The notes: generated from the sequence alone by a model not told the origin. A stretch of 14,012 bases of DNA from Candidatus Kerfeldbacteria bacterium (GCA_016194465.1 JACQBO010000020.1:1-14012); one strand, 5' to 3'; positions 6,238-13,695 are shown, counted from the stretch's first letter. Program-made: numbers and translations.

Positions 6238-9200
6238 ATGCCTCCATCGTTCGTCCACCTCCACGTCCATAGTCACTATTCCCTGCTCGACGGCCTGCCC
6301 AAGATCGATGACCTGGTTCATTTTGCCAAGGCCCAGGGCGCCACGGCGGTCGCTTTGACGGACCACGGGGTCATGTATGGGATTGTTGAATTTTACCAAA
6401 AAGCAAAGGCAGCGGGACTCAAGCCGATTCTTGGCATCGAGGCCTATGTTGCGCCACATGGGCACAAAGAGAAACGGGCCAAAATTGATGAAAAAAATTA
6501 CCACCTGACGCTCCTGGCCGAAAATTCGGCGGGCTATCAGAATTTGATCAAACTGACGACTATCGCTCATATCGAGGGGTTTTACTATCGACCGCGGGTT
6601 GACCATCAACTCCTTCAGCAGTACCACCAAGGTATTATCGCCCTTAGCGGCTGTCTGAAAGGTGAGGTTGCGCAAACGATTATCGCTCATGGTGAAGAAT
6701 CTGGGCGGGAAGTCATCGAACGATACCAAAGGATCTTCGGGCCGGACCATTATTTTCTGGAACTACAAGACCACCCAAATCTACCGGAACAAGCTGTGGT
6801 CAATCAGGCGCTGAAACGGTTAAGCCACCTGACCGGGGCGCCACTGGTCGCTACGGCCGATAGCCACTACTTGCGACCGGAAGACGCCGAGGCGCAGGAC
6901 ATCCTCCTCTGTATTCAAATGAAAAAACAATTGACGGATACTGACCGGATGAGTATGCGCCAGGTCGATGCTTCGTTTCGCTCACCAGCGGAAATGGCCG
7001 CCGCCTTTGTCGAGACACCGGAAGCCCTGGCCAACACGGTGCGCATCGCCGAGCGATGCCAAGTAGCCATCCCGCTCGGCCAAGTACAGCTACCACACTA
7101 TCCCGTGCCCGAAGGGTACACGGCCAACGCCCTGCTGACCGAGTTGTGCCGATCTGGCATCCCCACCCGTTACGGGCTGAGCACGCCAGAGATTGAAGAG
7201 CGGCTGCGGTTTGAATTATCCGTGATTGAAACGACCGGCTTCGCCACCTACTTCTTGATTGTCCAAGACCTGGTCAACTGGGCCAAGCACCAAGGCATTA
7301 TCGTCGGTCCCGGGCGTGGATCGGCGGCCGGATCGATCGTCTCTTACCTCCTCAATATCACCAATGTCGACCCGTTGAAGTATGAACTCTTATTCGAGCG
7401 GTTTCTCAATCCGGAGCGGATTGCCATGCCTGATATCGACATGGACTTCGCCGATTCCCGACGGGACGAGGTCCTCCGCTACATCGAATCAAAATACGGC
7501 CGTGACCATGTGGCCCAAATCATTACCTTTGGGACCATGGCCGCCCGGGCCGCGATCCGGGACGTGGGTCGGGTGCTTGGCTTGCCCTACAGTTACTGCG
7601 ACCGGGTGGCCAAACTCATCCCCATGTTCGCGACGCTCGACCAGGCACTCCAGAATGTCCCCGAGCTGAAAGAGATTTTTGACCATGACCAAGATGGACG
7701 CCGGCTATTGGAAACGGCAAAAAAACTGGAAGGGGTGGCGCGGCACGCCTCGCGACATGCCTGTGGCGTGGTCATCACCAAAGAACCTTTGGCTCAGTAT
7801 ATGCCTGTCCAATACGCCGGTCCGGACGATCAATCGATCATCACCCAATATTCCCTGCACCCCATCGAAGACCTTGGCTTGCTTAAAATGGACCTCTTGG
7901 GTTTATCGAACCTGACGATTCTCGAAAATTGTCTTGACCGTATTCGACGCACCCATCAGGTCGATCTCAATTTGGATACCATTCCGTTGACGGATCAAGC
8001 GGCCTTTAGCCTCCTCCAGCGTGGCGAGACGATCGGCGTCTTTCAAATGGAGTCCGGGGGTATGCGTCGATATTTACGCGAGCTGAAACCGACGACCCTC
8101 GAGGACATTATTGCCATGGTCGCCCTGTATCGCCCGGGGCCAATGGAACTGATCCCTCAATTCATTGCCGGCAAACACAAAAAATATGTGCCGCAGTACC
8201 TCGATCGTCGGTTGGAACCAATCTTGTCGAAGACATACGGCGTGGCCGTGTATCAGGAACAAGTCATGCAGATCGCCCGAGACCTGGCCGGCTTTAGTTT
8301 GGGTGAAGCAGATGTCTTGCGTAAAGCGGTGGGCAAGAAGATCGCTAAACTGCTGAAGGAACAACGGGATAAGTTTATTCAAGGTTGCATCGGCAACCAG
8401 ATCACCAGGCAAACGGCGGAAAAGATTTTTGATTTTATCGAACCGTTTGCCCGCTACGGTTTCAATCGATCGCATGCAGCCTGTTACGCCGTGATTGCCT
8501 ACCAGACTGCTTATTGTAAAGCCAAGTACCCGGCCGAATTCATGGCCGCCCTACTGACCAGTGACCAACATAACACCGATCGCATCGCCCTGGAAATAGA
8601 CGACAGTCGGCGGATGGGCCTCTCTGTTTTGCCACCCGACGTCAATGAAAGCGAGGCGTCATTTACCGTCGTGGCCGACGAGCGCGGCCAATCAAGGCGG
8701 ATCCGGTTTGGCCTGAGTGCCATCAAGAATGTTGGTGACAACCTGATCCGGTCCATCATCACGGAGCGTCAATCTGGTGGATCATTTGTCAGCCTCGATG
8801 ACTTTCTTCGCCGGATTCAGCATAAAGACTTGAACAAAAAGTCGCTGGAGAGTTTAGCCAAAGTCGGCGCCCTCGATGCGCTCGACGAGCGGCAGCACAT
8901 TCTCGACAACGTGAGCGACCTCCTGAAATACGCCCGTGGGGCGGAACAAGAATCGAATCAACGACAATCGAATCTTTTTGGCAGTTTACCGACCTCCCAC
9001 GCACCGACATTGCGTCTCAAGCCTTCGACGCCGGCTCCCAAGCGTCAGCGTGGGCAGTGGGAAAAAGACCTGCTTGGCTTGTATCTGACCGACCACCCCC
9101 TGAATGAATACCGGGAATTTCTCTCTCAGATGGCCGAACCGATTGCCAACCTTAAAGATCATGGTAGTCGGCGGGTGAAAATTGGGGGCATGGTTTCGAG

Positions 9201-9657
9201 CGTCAAGCAGATTACCACCCGCACCAATGAACCCATGGCCTTTGTCCGCCTGGAAGATACGACGGGCGTGATCGAAGTGGTGGTGTTTCCCAGTGTCTTC
9301 CGCCAAACGGTCAACCTCTGGCAAGAAGGGCGCCTGATTGTGGCCGAAGGCAAAACAAATGCCAAAGATGGGGAGTGGAAAATGCTGGTCGACAGCGCAC
9401 ACGAGCTTGCCCTGCCGAACCGCCAAGGCGAGTCACCCGCCCCGGTCCGGATTGCCGTCGCCCTGGAAACAACGACGCCGTCCCTTTTCGCCGAACTCAA
9501 AACGTTACTCAATGGCGCCACCGGTGATCGACCGGTAGAACTATTGGTGCGCAAAGGAGCGCAGGAAAAACTCGTCCCCACCGAGCATCGTGTCGCCTTA
9601 ACCAGTGACCTCCGCCAAGCCTTGGAAAAACTCCTGGGCCAGTGTATCCTCGAATAG
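6238..9657 (+). CDS. dnaE: DNA polymerase III alpha subunit (DnaE)
   Basis: This 1139-residue protein is the replicative polymerase catalytic subunit, of normal length for the DnaE1 type. The N-terminal PHP domain (about 1-215) has HLHVHSHYSLLDG, ALTDHG, GIEAYVA and ATADSHYL. The polymerase core has GPGRGSAAGS (about 357), PDIDMDFADS with catalytic D401 and D403, and LLKMDLLGLSNLTIL with D552. These are followed by YRPGPMELIPQFIAGKH, VYQEQVMQIA and YGFNRSHAACYAVIAYQTAY (about 740). Near 980-1050 an OB-fold reads KIGGMVSSVKQITTRTNEP. Unlike E. coli DnaE, which has HLRVH, the PHP motif keeps its His residues, so metal binding and proofreading are plausible. No Shine-Dalgarno precedes the ATG. 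Confidence 0.98.
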   Translation: MPPSFVHLHVHSHYSLLDGLPKIDDLVHFAKAQGATAVALTDHGVMYGIVEFYQKAKAAGLKPILGIEAYVAPHGHKEKRAKIDEKNYHLTLLAENSAGYQNLIKLTTIAHIEGFYYRPRVDHQLLQQYHQGIIALSGCLKGEVAQTIIAHGEESGREVIERYQRIFGPDHYFLELQDHPNLPEQAVVNQALKRLSHLTGAPLVATADSHYLRPEDAEAQDILLCIQMKKQLTDTDRMSMRQVDASFRSPAEMAAAFVETPEALANTVRIAERCQVAIPLGQVQLPHYPVPEGYTANALLTELCRSGIPTRYGLSTPEIEERLRFELSVIETTGFATYFLIVQDLVNWAKHQGIIVGPGRGSAAGSIVSYLLNITNVDPLKYELLFERFLNPERIAMPDIDMDFADSRRDEVLRYIESKYGRDHVAQIITFGTMAARAAIRDVGRVLGLPYSYCDRVAKLIPMFATLDQALQNVPELKEIFDHDQDGRRLLETAKKLEGVARHASRHACGVVITKEPLAQYMPVQYAGPDDQSIITQYSLHPIEDLGLLKMDLLGLSNLTILENCLDRIRRTHQVDLNLDTIPLTDQAAFSLLQRGETIGVFQMESGGMRRYLRELKPTTLEDIIAMVALYRPGPMELIPQFIAGKHKKYVPQYLDRRLEPILSKTYGVAVYQEQVMQIARDLAGFSLGEADVLRKAVGKKIAKLLKEQRDKFIQGCIGNQITRQTAEKIFDFIEPFARYGFNRSHAACYAVIAYQTAYCKAKYPAEFMAALLTSDQHNTDRIALEIDDSRRMGLSVLPPDVNESEASFTVVADERGQSRRIRFGLSAIKNVGDNLIRSIITERQSGGSFVSLDDFLRRIQHKDLNKKSLESLAKVGALDALDERQHILDNVSDLLKYARGAEQESNQRQSNLFGSLPTSHAPTLRLKPSTPAPKRQRGQWEKDLLGLYLTDHPLNEYREFLSQMAEPIANLKDHGSRRVKIGGMVSSVKQITTRTNEPMAFVRLEDTTGVIEVVVFPSVFRQTVNLWQEGRLIVAEGKTNAKDGEWKMLVDSAHELALPNRQGESPAPVRIAVALETTTPSLFAELKTLLNGATGDRPVELLVRKGAQEKLVPTEHRVALTSDLRQALEKLLGQCILE

Positions 9658-9659
9658 TC

Positions 9660-10772
9660 ATGCCCCCCTTCAGCCAGGCTCATTTGCAACGTCTCTATCG
9701 ACCAGTGACCATCGGTTTCATCATGGTGGTGGTGGGCACTTTTTTAAGCGTCATCTACATTACCCTCTCGAAGACGGTCATTACGGTCACCCCGCTTCGG
9801 CAGCCCGTGACCGCCGCCTTCGATGTGACCGTCGGACCGCAGGCCGAACATGACCACGATCTGGTTGGTTCCGTTGCCGTCACTCCCCAATCCGACACCG
9901 TCACCGCCGCGGTATCGACGAATGGAACCACGACCGTTCCCGCTCATGCGCACGGCACCATTACCATTGAAAACCACACCGCTCGGGTTCAGCCGCTCAG
10001 CGCCGGCACCAGGTTACAGTCCGATGGTGGCGTGATTGTCCGGACGCAAAAGCGGCTCGACGTCCCGGCCGGCGGCAGCGTCACCGCCGAGGTCGTGGCA
10101 GATCCAGTCGGGGCAGACGGCAACCTGCCGGCCGGGCGACTGATCATAGTTGCTCTGCACCTATCGAGCCAGGATAAAATCTTTGGTCAGATCACCACGC
10201 CGTTGACTGGCGGATTAGGACAGGCGGCCGGCACGCTCAGCCTTGATGATTTAACGAAAGCCAGTGACCAGGCCCAGGCCAAGATCGCTGATAGTTTTGG
10301 GCAGAGTACGCGGGGCTTATTCAAGGCCTTGTTGCCGGTCTCGGTCAGCAGCCAGCCAGCCGCCAGCGTTCCGAGTGATACATACCAAGTGACGGTTGCT
10401 GCCAATGGAGTGGTCGTCACCTATGAGCCATCAGATCTCGAAAAAATCATGACGCAAGAATTGTCACAAACGTTGACGGACGACCAGGTCCTCAGGACGA
10501 TGGATCAACCCATCATCAACGCCGGCGACCAGCCAACCAAGGATTCGATTGTCTTGCATATCAAGGCGAAAGGCTCGGCGCTTATCAAGCCATCAAGTCC
10601 ACTCCTCGCCCCAGCCACCCTTGTCAATCTCGACCGGACGGCCATCCAGAGCAAACTCTTAGGGTCGCGCCTGGTGAAAACCGCCGGCGTACGCTTTTCT
10701 CCGTGGTGGCGAACCAGTACCGCCGGCCGGCCGGAAAGCATTACTGTTTTGGTCAAGCCGGCCGTCCAGTAA
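9660..10772 (+). CDS. Membrane-anchored baseplate-J-like protein
   Basis: This 370-residue protein has a short cytoplasmic N-terminus, one membrane helix (about residues 17-37), and a large outer region rich in Thr, Val, Ala and Gly. The central part reads GTITIENHTARVQPLSAGTR, LQSDGGVIVRTQKRLDVPAG, then VGADGNLPAGRLIIVAL and IFGQITTPLTGG. I recognise this string as the layout of baseplate J/gp47-like domain proteins found in candidate-phylum bacteria. There, the domain sits on surface proteins and is not part of a phage. The rest is unassigned. It starts 2 bases after the dnaE stop, so it is translated from the same mRNA. A GTG at 9642 in frame would overlap dnaE and is less likely. The family call is from memory. 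Confidence 0.72.
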   Translation: MPPFSQAHLQRLYRPVTIGFIMVVVGTFLSVIYITLSKTVITVTPLRQPVTAAFDVTVGPQAEHDHDLVGSVAVTPQSDTVTAAVSTNGTTTVPAHAHGTITIENHTARVQPLSAGTRLQSDGGVIVRTQKRLDVPAGGSVTAEVVADPVGADGNLPAGRLIIVALHLSSQDKIFGQITTPLTGGLGQAAGTLSLDDLTKASDQAQAKIADSFGQSTRGLFKALLPVSVSSQPAASVPSDTYQVTVAANGVVVTYEPSDLEKIMTQELSQTLTDDQVLRTMDQPIINAGDQPTKDSIVLHIKAKGSALIKPSSPLLAPATLVNLDRTAIQSKLLGSRLVKTAGVRFSPWWRTSTAGRPESITVLVKPAVQ

Positions 10773-10775
10773 TTT

Positions 10776-10804
10776 TTGACTTTTTTACTCTGGTCTGGTA
10801 AGAT
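10776..10804 (+). promoter_or_regulatory. Strong promoter for the thrS leader
   Basis: TTGACT (10776-10781), a 17-base spacer and TAAGAT (10799-10804) with TGG immediately before it make a near-consensus -35 plus extended -10. Transcription should begin near 10811, at the foot of the structured thrS leader, leaving about 165 nt before the ATG at 10976. Confidence 0.85.
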
Positions 10805-10808
10805 GGGG

Positions 10809-10956
10809 TTGAGCAATTGACTGGGTCACCAACCCAGTACCACTGGTGCCGTGTCGGCCTAAGCTCAAAAAAAAGTGCCCGTCGGGCTGACCCTGACAGG
10901 AACCATGGGTGGAACCTCCGGTTACATGACTGGACCCAGGCATCCTTGATGCGTGG
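10809..10956 (+). ncRNA. T-box riboswitch leader of thrS (threonine tRNA-sensing)
   Basis: The leader can fold into a T-box antiterminator/antisequestrator. TGGG (10906-10909) pairs with CCCA (10935-10938). The 7-nt bulge TGGAACC (10910-10916) follows, and TCCGGT (10917-10922) pairs with ACTGGA (10929-10934) around a 6-nt loop. This matches the known T-box element, whose UGGN pairs with the NCCA end of uncharged tRNA; UGGA would fit a tRNA ending UCCA. Upstream, TTGAGC (10809-10814) pairs with GCTCAA (10863-10868). Within it ACTGGG and CCCAGT (10820-10838) enclose a 7-nt loop, TCACCAA, holding ACC, a Thr codon and candidate specifier. GCATC/GATGC (10940-10952), extended by CCA/TGG, forms a competing hairpin that buries an ATG at 10949. 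No U-run follows, so translational control is more likely than termination. Confidence 0.75.
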
Positions 10957-10975
10957 ACTTATTTGCATCGATTGT

Positions 10976-12724
10976 ATGGCTCCAAACATCGCGAACAAAC
11001 AGGAATCCGTCAAGCACATCCGTCACACCCTGGCTCACCTCCTGGCGAGTGCTGTATTGGAAAAATTTCCCCAGGCCAAGCTGGCCCTTGGTCCGACCAT
11101 CGAGCATGGTTTTTATTATGACATCGACATTGGCCGGCCGGTCACGCCGGAGGATTTGCCGCCGCTGGAGAAACGAATGAAGCAGCTGGTGAAGCAAGGC
11201 CTGGAAATGCGGCAAGTGCCGATTGGCGACCAGGCCACTGATACCTACCTGGCGACCCAGCCGTTTAAGCAAGAACTCATGGATGAGCTCCGGGGCAAGG
11301 GAGAAACCATTACCTTTTACCGCATCGGTAATTTCACTGACCTCTGTCGCGGCGGTCACGTGAAGAACACGCGAGAAATTAACAATGAGTCCTTTGCGCT
11401 GACCCATGCCGCCGGCGCGTACTGGCGAGGTGATGCGAAGAAACCGATGCTCCAGCGGATCTACGGCGTGGCCTTTGGCACCAAAGCGGAACTTGACCAC
11501 TACCTCACCCAGCAAACCGAGGCGGCCAACCGTGACCACCGGAAAATAGGCAAAGAATTGGATTTGTTCTCGTTTCAAGATGTCGCCCCGGGTGCGCCCT
11601 TCTGGCACCCGAATGGTATGATTATCGTGCGCCAGCTAGAACAATTTTGGCGGGAGATGCATGACGCGGCCGGCTACTGGGAAACGTCAACCCCGATTAT
11701 GAATACCGCCGAACTATATAAGACGTCGGGACACTGGGAACATTTTCGACAAGACATATTCACGCTCAAGGTTGATGATCATGACACCGCCCTGAAACCC
11801 ATGAATTGTCCGTCGTCGACCAAGATTTACGCCTCGCGCCTGCGCAGTTACCGCGACCTACCTCTGCGCCTGTCGGAAATTGGCCGGCTGCATCGCCATG
11901 AGCTCCACGGGGCACTTGGTGGCCTCCTCCGGGTGCGGCAAATCACCATGGACGATGCCCATATCTATTGCCGCCCGGACCAGGTGCAGAAGGAAATTGA
12001 GGGGGTTTTGAGCCTCATAAAATCGTTCTACAAGCTCTTTGGGCTTGTTCCTTCGTTCAAACTAGCCACCATGCCTGATCATCACCTGGGAGAGGAAAAG
12101 ACGTGGCGAGGGGCAGAAAAGAGCCTTCAGGAAGCCCTCCGCAAAGCCAAGCTGGTGTATGAGACCAAAGAAAAAGACGGAGCCTTCTACGGACCCAAGA
12201 TTGATGTTCACATTGACGATGCGCTCGGCCGTACCTGGCAAGTGGCCACCATCCAGTTGGACTTCCAAATGCCCGAACGCTTCCAGCTCGAATACCATGA
12301 CGAAGACGGTCAGGTGAAACGTCCGGTCATGATCCACCGCGCTATTTTCGGTTCCTTCGAACGGTTCCTTGGCATTCTCATCGAGCACACCGGCGGACAT
12401 TTCCCGCTGTGGCTCTCCCCCGTCCAAGTCCAAATCATTCCGGTGGCCACCAAGCACAATGTCATCGGCAAGAAGCTGTGGATGCTGCTCCACGAGGCCG
12501 GGATCCGCGCCCACGTCGACGATGCCAACGAAACGGTCGGGTACAAAATCCGAAAGGCCGAAAAATTGAAGGCGCCCTTTATGGTCGTGGTTGGTGATAA
12601 AGAAAAATCGCTCACGAAGCTGACGATCCGGGTACAGGGGAAAAAAGCACCGGTCAATGTCACATTGAAGCACTGGATTCCACTGCTCCAGAAGAATATT
12701 GCTCGCCGGTCAGGGAAGATATAA
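10976..12724 (+). CDS. thrS: Threonyl-tRNA synthetase without TGS domain
   Basis: This class II synthetase attaches Thr to tRNA-Thr. With the ATG at 10976 it has 582 residues, against 642 in E. coli. The N-terminal TGS domain is missing, and the protein opens in the editing (SAD) domain with HTLAH (H17, H21) and LCRGGH (C124, H128), so the editing site is complete. The aminoacylation core has MNCP (C278), DDAH (H329) and MIHRAI (H454), the zinc ligands, with spacing close to E. coli C334/H385/H511. Motif 2 is RLHRHELHGALGGLLRVRQI. The anticodon-binding domain begins about WLSPVQVQIIPV. An in-frame ATG at 10949 is an alternative start; it has AGG 8 bases upstream and lies within the leader hairpin. 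Expression is probably set by the T-box. Confidence 0.95.
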   Translation: MAPNIANKQESVKHIRHTLAHLLASAVLEKFPQAKLALGPTIEHGFYYDIDIGRPVTPEDLPPLEKRMKQLVKQGLEMRQVPIGDQATDTYLATQPFKQELMDELRGKGETITFYRIGNFTDLCRGGHVKNTREINNESFALTHAAGAYWRGDAKKPMLQRIYGVAFGTKAELDHYLTQQTEAANRDHRKIGKELDLFSFQDVAPGAPFWHPNGMIIVRQLEQFWREMHDAAGYWETSTPIMNTAELYKTSGHWEHFRQDIFTLKVDDHDTALKPMNCPSSTKIYASRLRSYRDLPLRLSEIGRLHRHELHGALGGLLRVRQITMDDAHIYCRPDQVQKEIEGVLSLIKSFYKLFGLVPSFKLATMPDHHLGEEKTWRGAEKSLQEALRKAKLVYETKEKDGAFYGPKIDVHIDDALGRTWQVATIQLDFQMPERFQLEYHDEDGQVKRPVMIHRAIFGSFERFLGILIEHTGGHFPLWLSPVQVQIIPVATKHNVIGKKLWMLLHEAGIRAHVDDANETVGYKIRKAEKLKAPFMVVVGDKEKSLTKLTIRVQGKKAPVNVTLKHWIPLLQKNIARRSGKI

Positions 12725-12748
12725 AAAAAACCGCAACCAGGGTTGCGG
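12723..12748 (-). terminator. Intrinsic terminator of the HAD gene
   Basis: CCGCAACC (12731-12738) and GGTTGCGG (12741-12748) form a perfect 8-bp stem with a 2-nt spacer. Read on the minus strand it is followed by eight T (12730-12723). It begins right after the HAD stop codon and overlaps the thrS stop. On the plus strand no T-run follows, so it serves the HAD gene; any role for thrS would need the hairpin alone. Confidence 0.93.
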
Positions 12749-13477
12749 CTATCCGTCGAGGCGAGCGATCAGCTTGGGTAATTCAGTGACCCGGTCGATG
12801 ACGTGCACGCCTTTGAGATCCTGGGAACCATCACCGATGTGCCATTCGTCGTTGCTGTGATCGATCCAGACGGGCTGGATGCTCAGACGTTTGGCGGGTT
12901 GGATATCGCTCGGCAGCGAATCTCCGACCATCATCGTCTGTTGGCCACTCGCCAGGTGGTACATAATGGTGCCTTTGCCATGTTGGACAACATGCGCTTG
13001 ACTAAACGCCGCCTCGAGTCCGTTGCGCTGAACCTTGGAGCGCTGGAATGTCTCATCGCCTAAGGTGACAAGATGCAAGATATGACCTTGCTCTCGGAGC
13101 TCGGCCAGCATGGCCAGTACCCCAGGAAAGATTGGGTAGGCGGCGGCGTGGATGGCGCCGGACATCTGCTGCAGCTCGCGATCAACTCCACGGTCAAATC
13201 GTTGCCCCTGGCGGTCACAGAGCTGCCGGTAGGTCTCTGACCAGGCATCCTCAAAGATGGTCAGGTAAAATCCGTGTCTTCTCATTAAGGCCCGTTGGAT
13301 TTTACGCTGGAGGGCGACGAGCGTTACTTTGTCCAATGTCCCCTCGAACTGGATGGACTTGAGTAAGTCGATACAACCGGCCTCGGCCTGGCGGTAGAAT
13401 TCTCCGCACAGCCACAGGGTGTCGTCGCCGTCGAAGATGATTGTCCAGGGTCTTGGAACGGGGCACGAAGTACCCAT
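12749..13477 (-). CDS. HAD-superfamily hydrolase (phosphatase-like)
   Basis: This 242-residue protein has the HAD motifs in order. Motif I is FDGDDTLW, with nucleophile D16 and acid/base D18 in DxDxT. Motif II is the Thr in LVTLGDE. A Lys follows in QRSKVQRNGL, and motif III is MVGDSLPSDI. A helical cap insertion lies between motifs I and II (about residues 23-110), as in phosphoglycolate-phosphatase-like or pyrimidine-nucleotidase-like C1 members. Substrate cannot be told from sequence; a small phosphate ester or nucleotide is a reasonable guess. It stands alone, with its own promoter, a strong Shine-Dalgarno and its own terminator, and is transcribed divergently from miaB. Confidence 0.88.
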   Translation of the reverse strand: MGTSCPVPRPWTIIFDGDDTLWLCGEFYRQAEAGCIDLLKSIQFEGTLDKVTLVALQRKIQRALMRRHGFYLTIFEDAWSETYRQLCDRQGQRFDRGVDRELQQMSGAIHAAAYPIFPGVLAMLAELREQGHILHLVTLGDETFQRSKVQRNGLEAAFSQAHVVQHGKGTIMYHLASGQQTMMVGDSLPSDIQPAKRLSIQPVWIDHSNDEWHIGDGSQDLKGVHVIDRVTELPKLIARLDG

Positions 13478-13488
13478 ACTGCCTCCTT
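13478..13488 (-). promoter_or_regulatory. Strong Shine-Dalgarno of the HAD gene
   Basis: On the minus strand AAGGAGG (13488-13482) lies 4 bases before the ATG at 13477. It is the only near-perfect Shine-Dalgarno in the window and supports this start; most other genes here have none. Confidence 0.88.
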
Positions 13489-13521
13489 CGAGACAAGGTC
13501 GTGGTGGAATGAACTGGGCCG

Positions 13522-13550
13522 ATCTTAGAGTATTTTGGGGCTGATGTCAA
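13522..13550 (-). promoter_or_regulatory. Consensus promoter of the HAD gene
   Basis: On the minus strand a perfect TTGACA (13550-13545), a 17-base spacer and TAAGAT (13527-13522) give a strong sigma70-type promoter. Transcription would start near 13515, leaving about 38 nt of leader with the Shine-Dalgarno. The -35 box directly abuts the inverted repeat at 13551. Confidence 0.87.
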
Positions 13551-13651
13551 CCCCGCACCACAATAGCCTCAACTCAAAATAATTCTTGAAGGCTCATATC
13601 GGCTTCGACACGACTTTTTTCTCAAAGGTTGTTTTTTATTGTGGTGCGGGG
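13551..13651. repeat. 101-bp intergenic inverted-repeat element between HAD gene and miaB
   Basis: CCCCGCACCACAATA (13551-13565) and TATTGTGGTGCGGGG (13637-13651) are a perfect 15-bp inverted repeat 71 bases apart. Inside, AGCCT plus TCAA (13565-13577, with a 4-nt bulge) pairs with TTGA plus AGGCT (13586-13594), and ACGAC (13609-13613) can pair with GTTGT (13628-13632). The arms end at the -35 of the HAD promoter and 7 bases before the -35 of the miaB promoter, in the same orientation relative to each gene. It may be a shared regulatory site, a structured RNA or a small mobile element; the sequence alone does not decide. Confidence 0.7.
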
Positions 13652-13658
13652 CCAAGGC

Positions 13659-13687
13659 TTGCGCCAGAGGAAAAAACTTGATACACT
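13659..13687 (+). promoter_or_regulatory. Promoter of miaB, nearly leaderless
   Basis: TTGCGC (13659-13664), 17 bases and TACACT (13682-13687) with TGA in front form a weak -35 plus extended -10. The ATG at 13696 starts 8 bases after the -10, so little or no leader is expected and no Shine-Dalgarno is present. Confidence 0.7.
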
Positions 13688-13695
13688 CTGCCCGC

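Noticed and set aside
9660..10772. Phage or prophage remnant from the baseplate-like protein
   Set aside because: No integrase, capsid, tail or attachment site is near, and the gene sits in a housekeeping operon with a membrane anchor.
10817..10975. Extension of thrS to a TTG start at 10817
   Set aside because: It would translate the T-box leader, has no homology to ThrRS, and begins inside the stem I hairpin region.
10773..10975. tRNA-Thr gene or tRNA-like operator upstream of thrS
   Set aside because: There is an anticodon-like 7-nt loop but no acceptor stem, T-arm or CCA end in the right places; the T-box explanation fits better.
12731..12748. Terminator for thrS on the plus strand
   Set aside because: The hairpin is followed by CTATCC on the plus strand; its T-run lies on the minus strand only.
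13609..13640. Intrinsic terminator at the T-run near 13614
   Set aside because: No stable GC-rich stem precedes the T-run on the plus strand, and no gene ends there.
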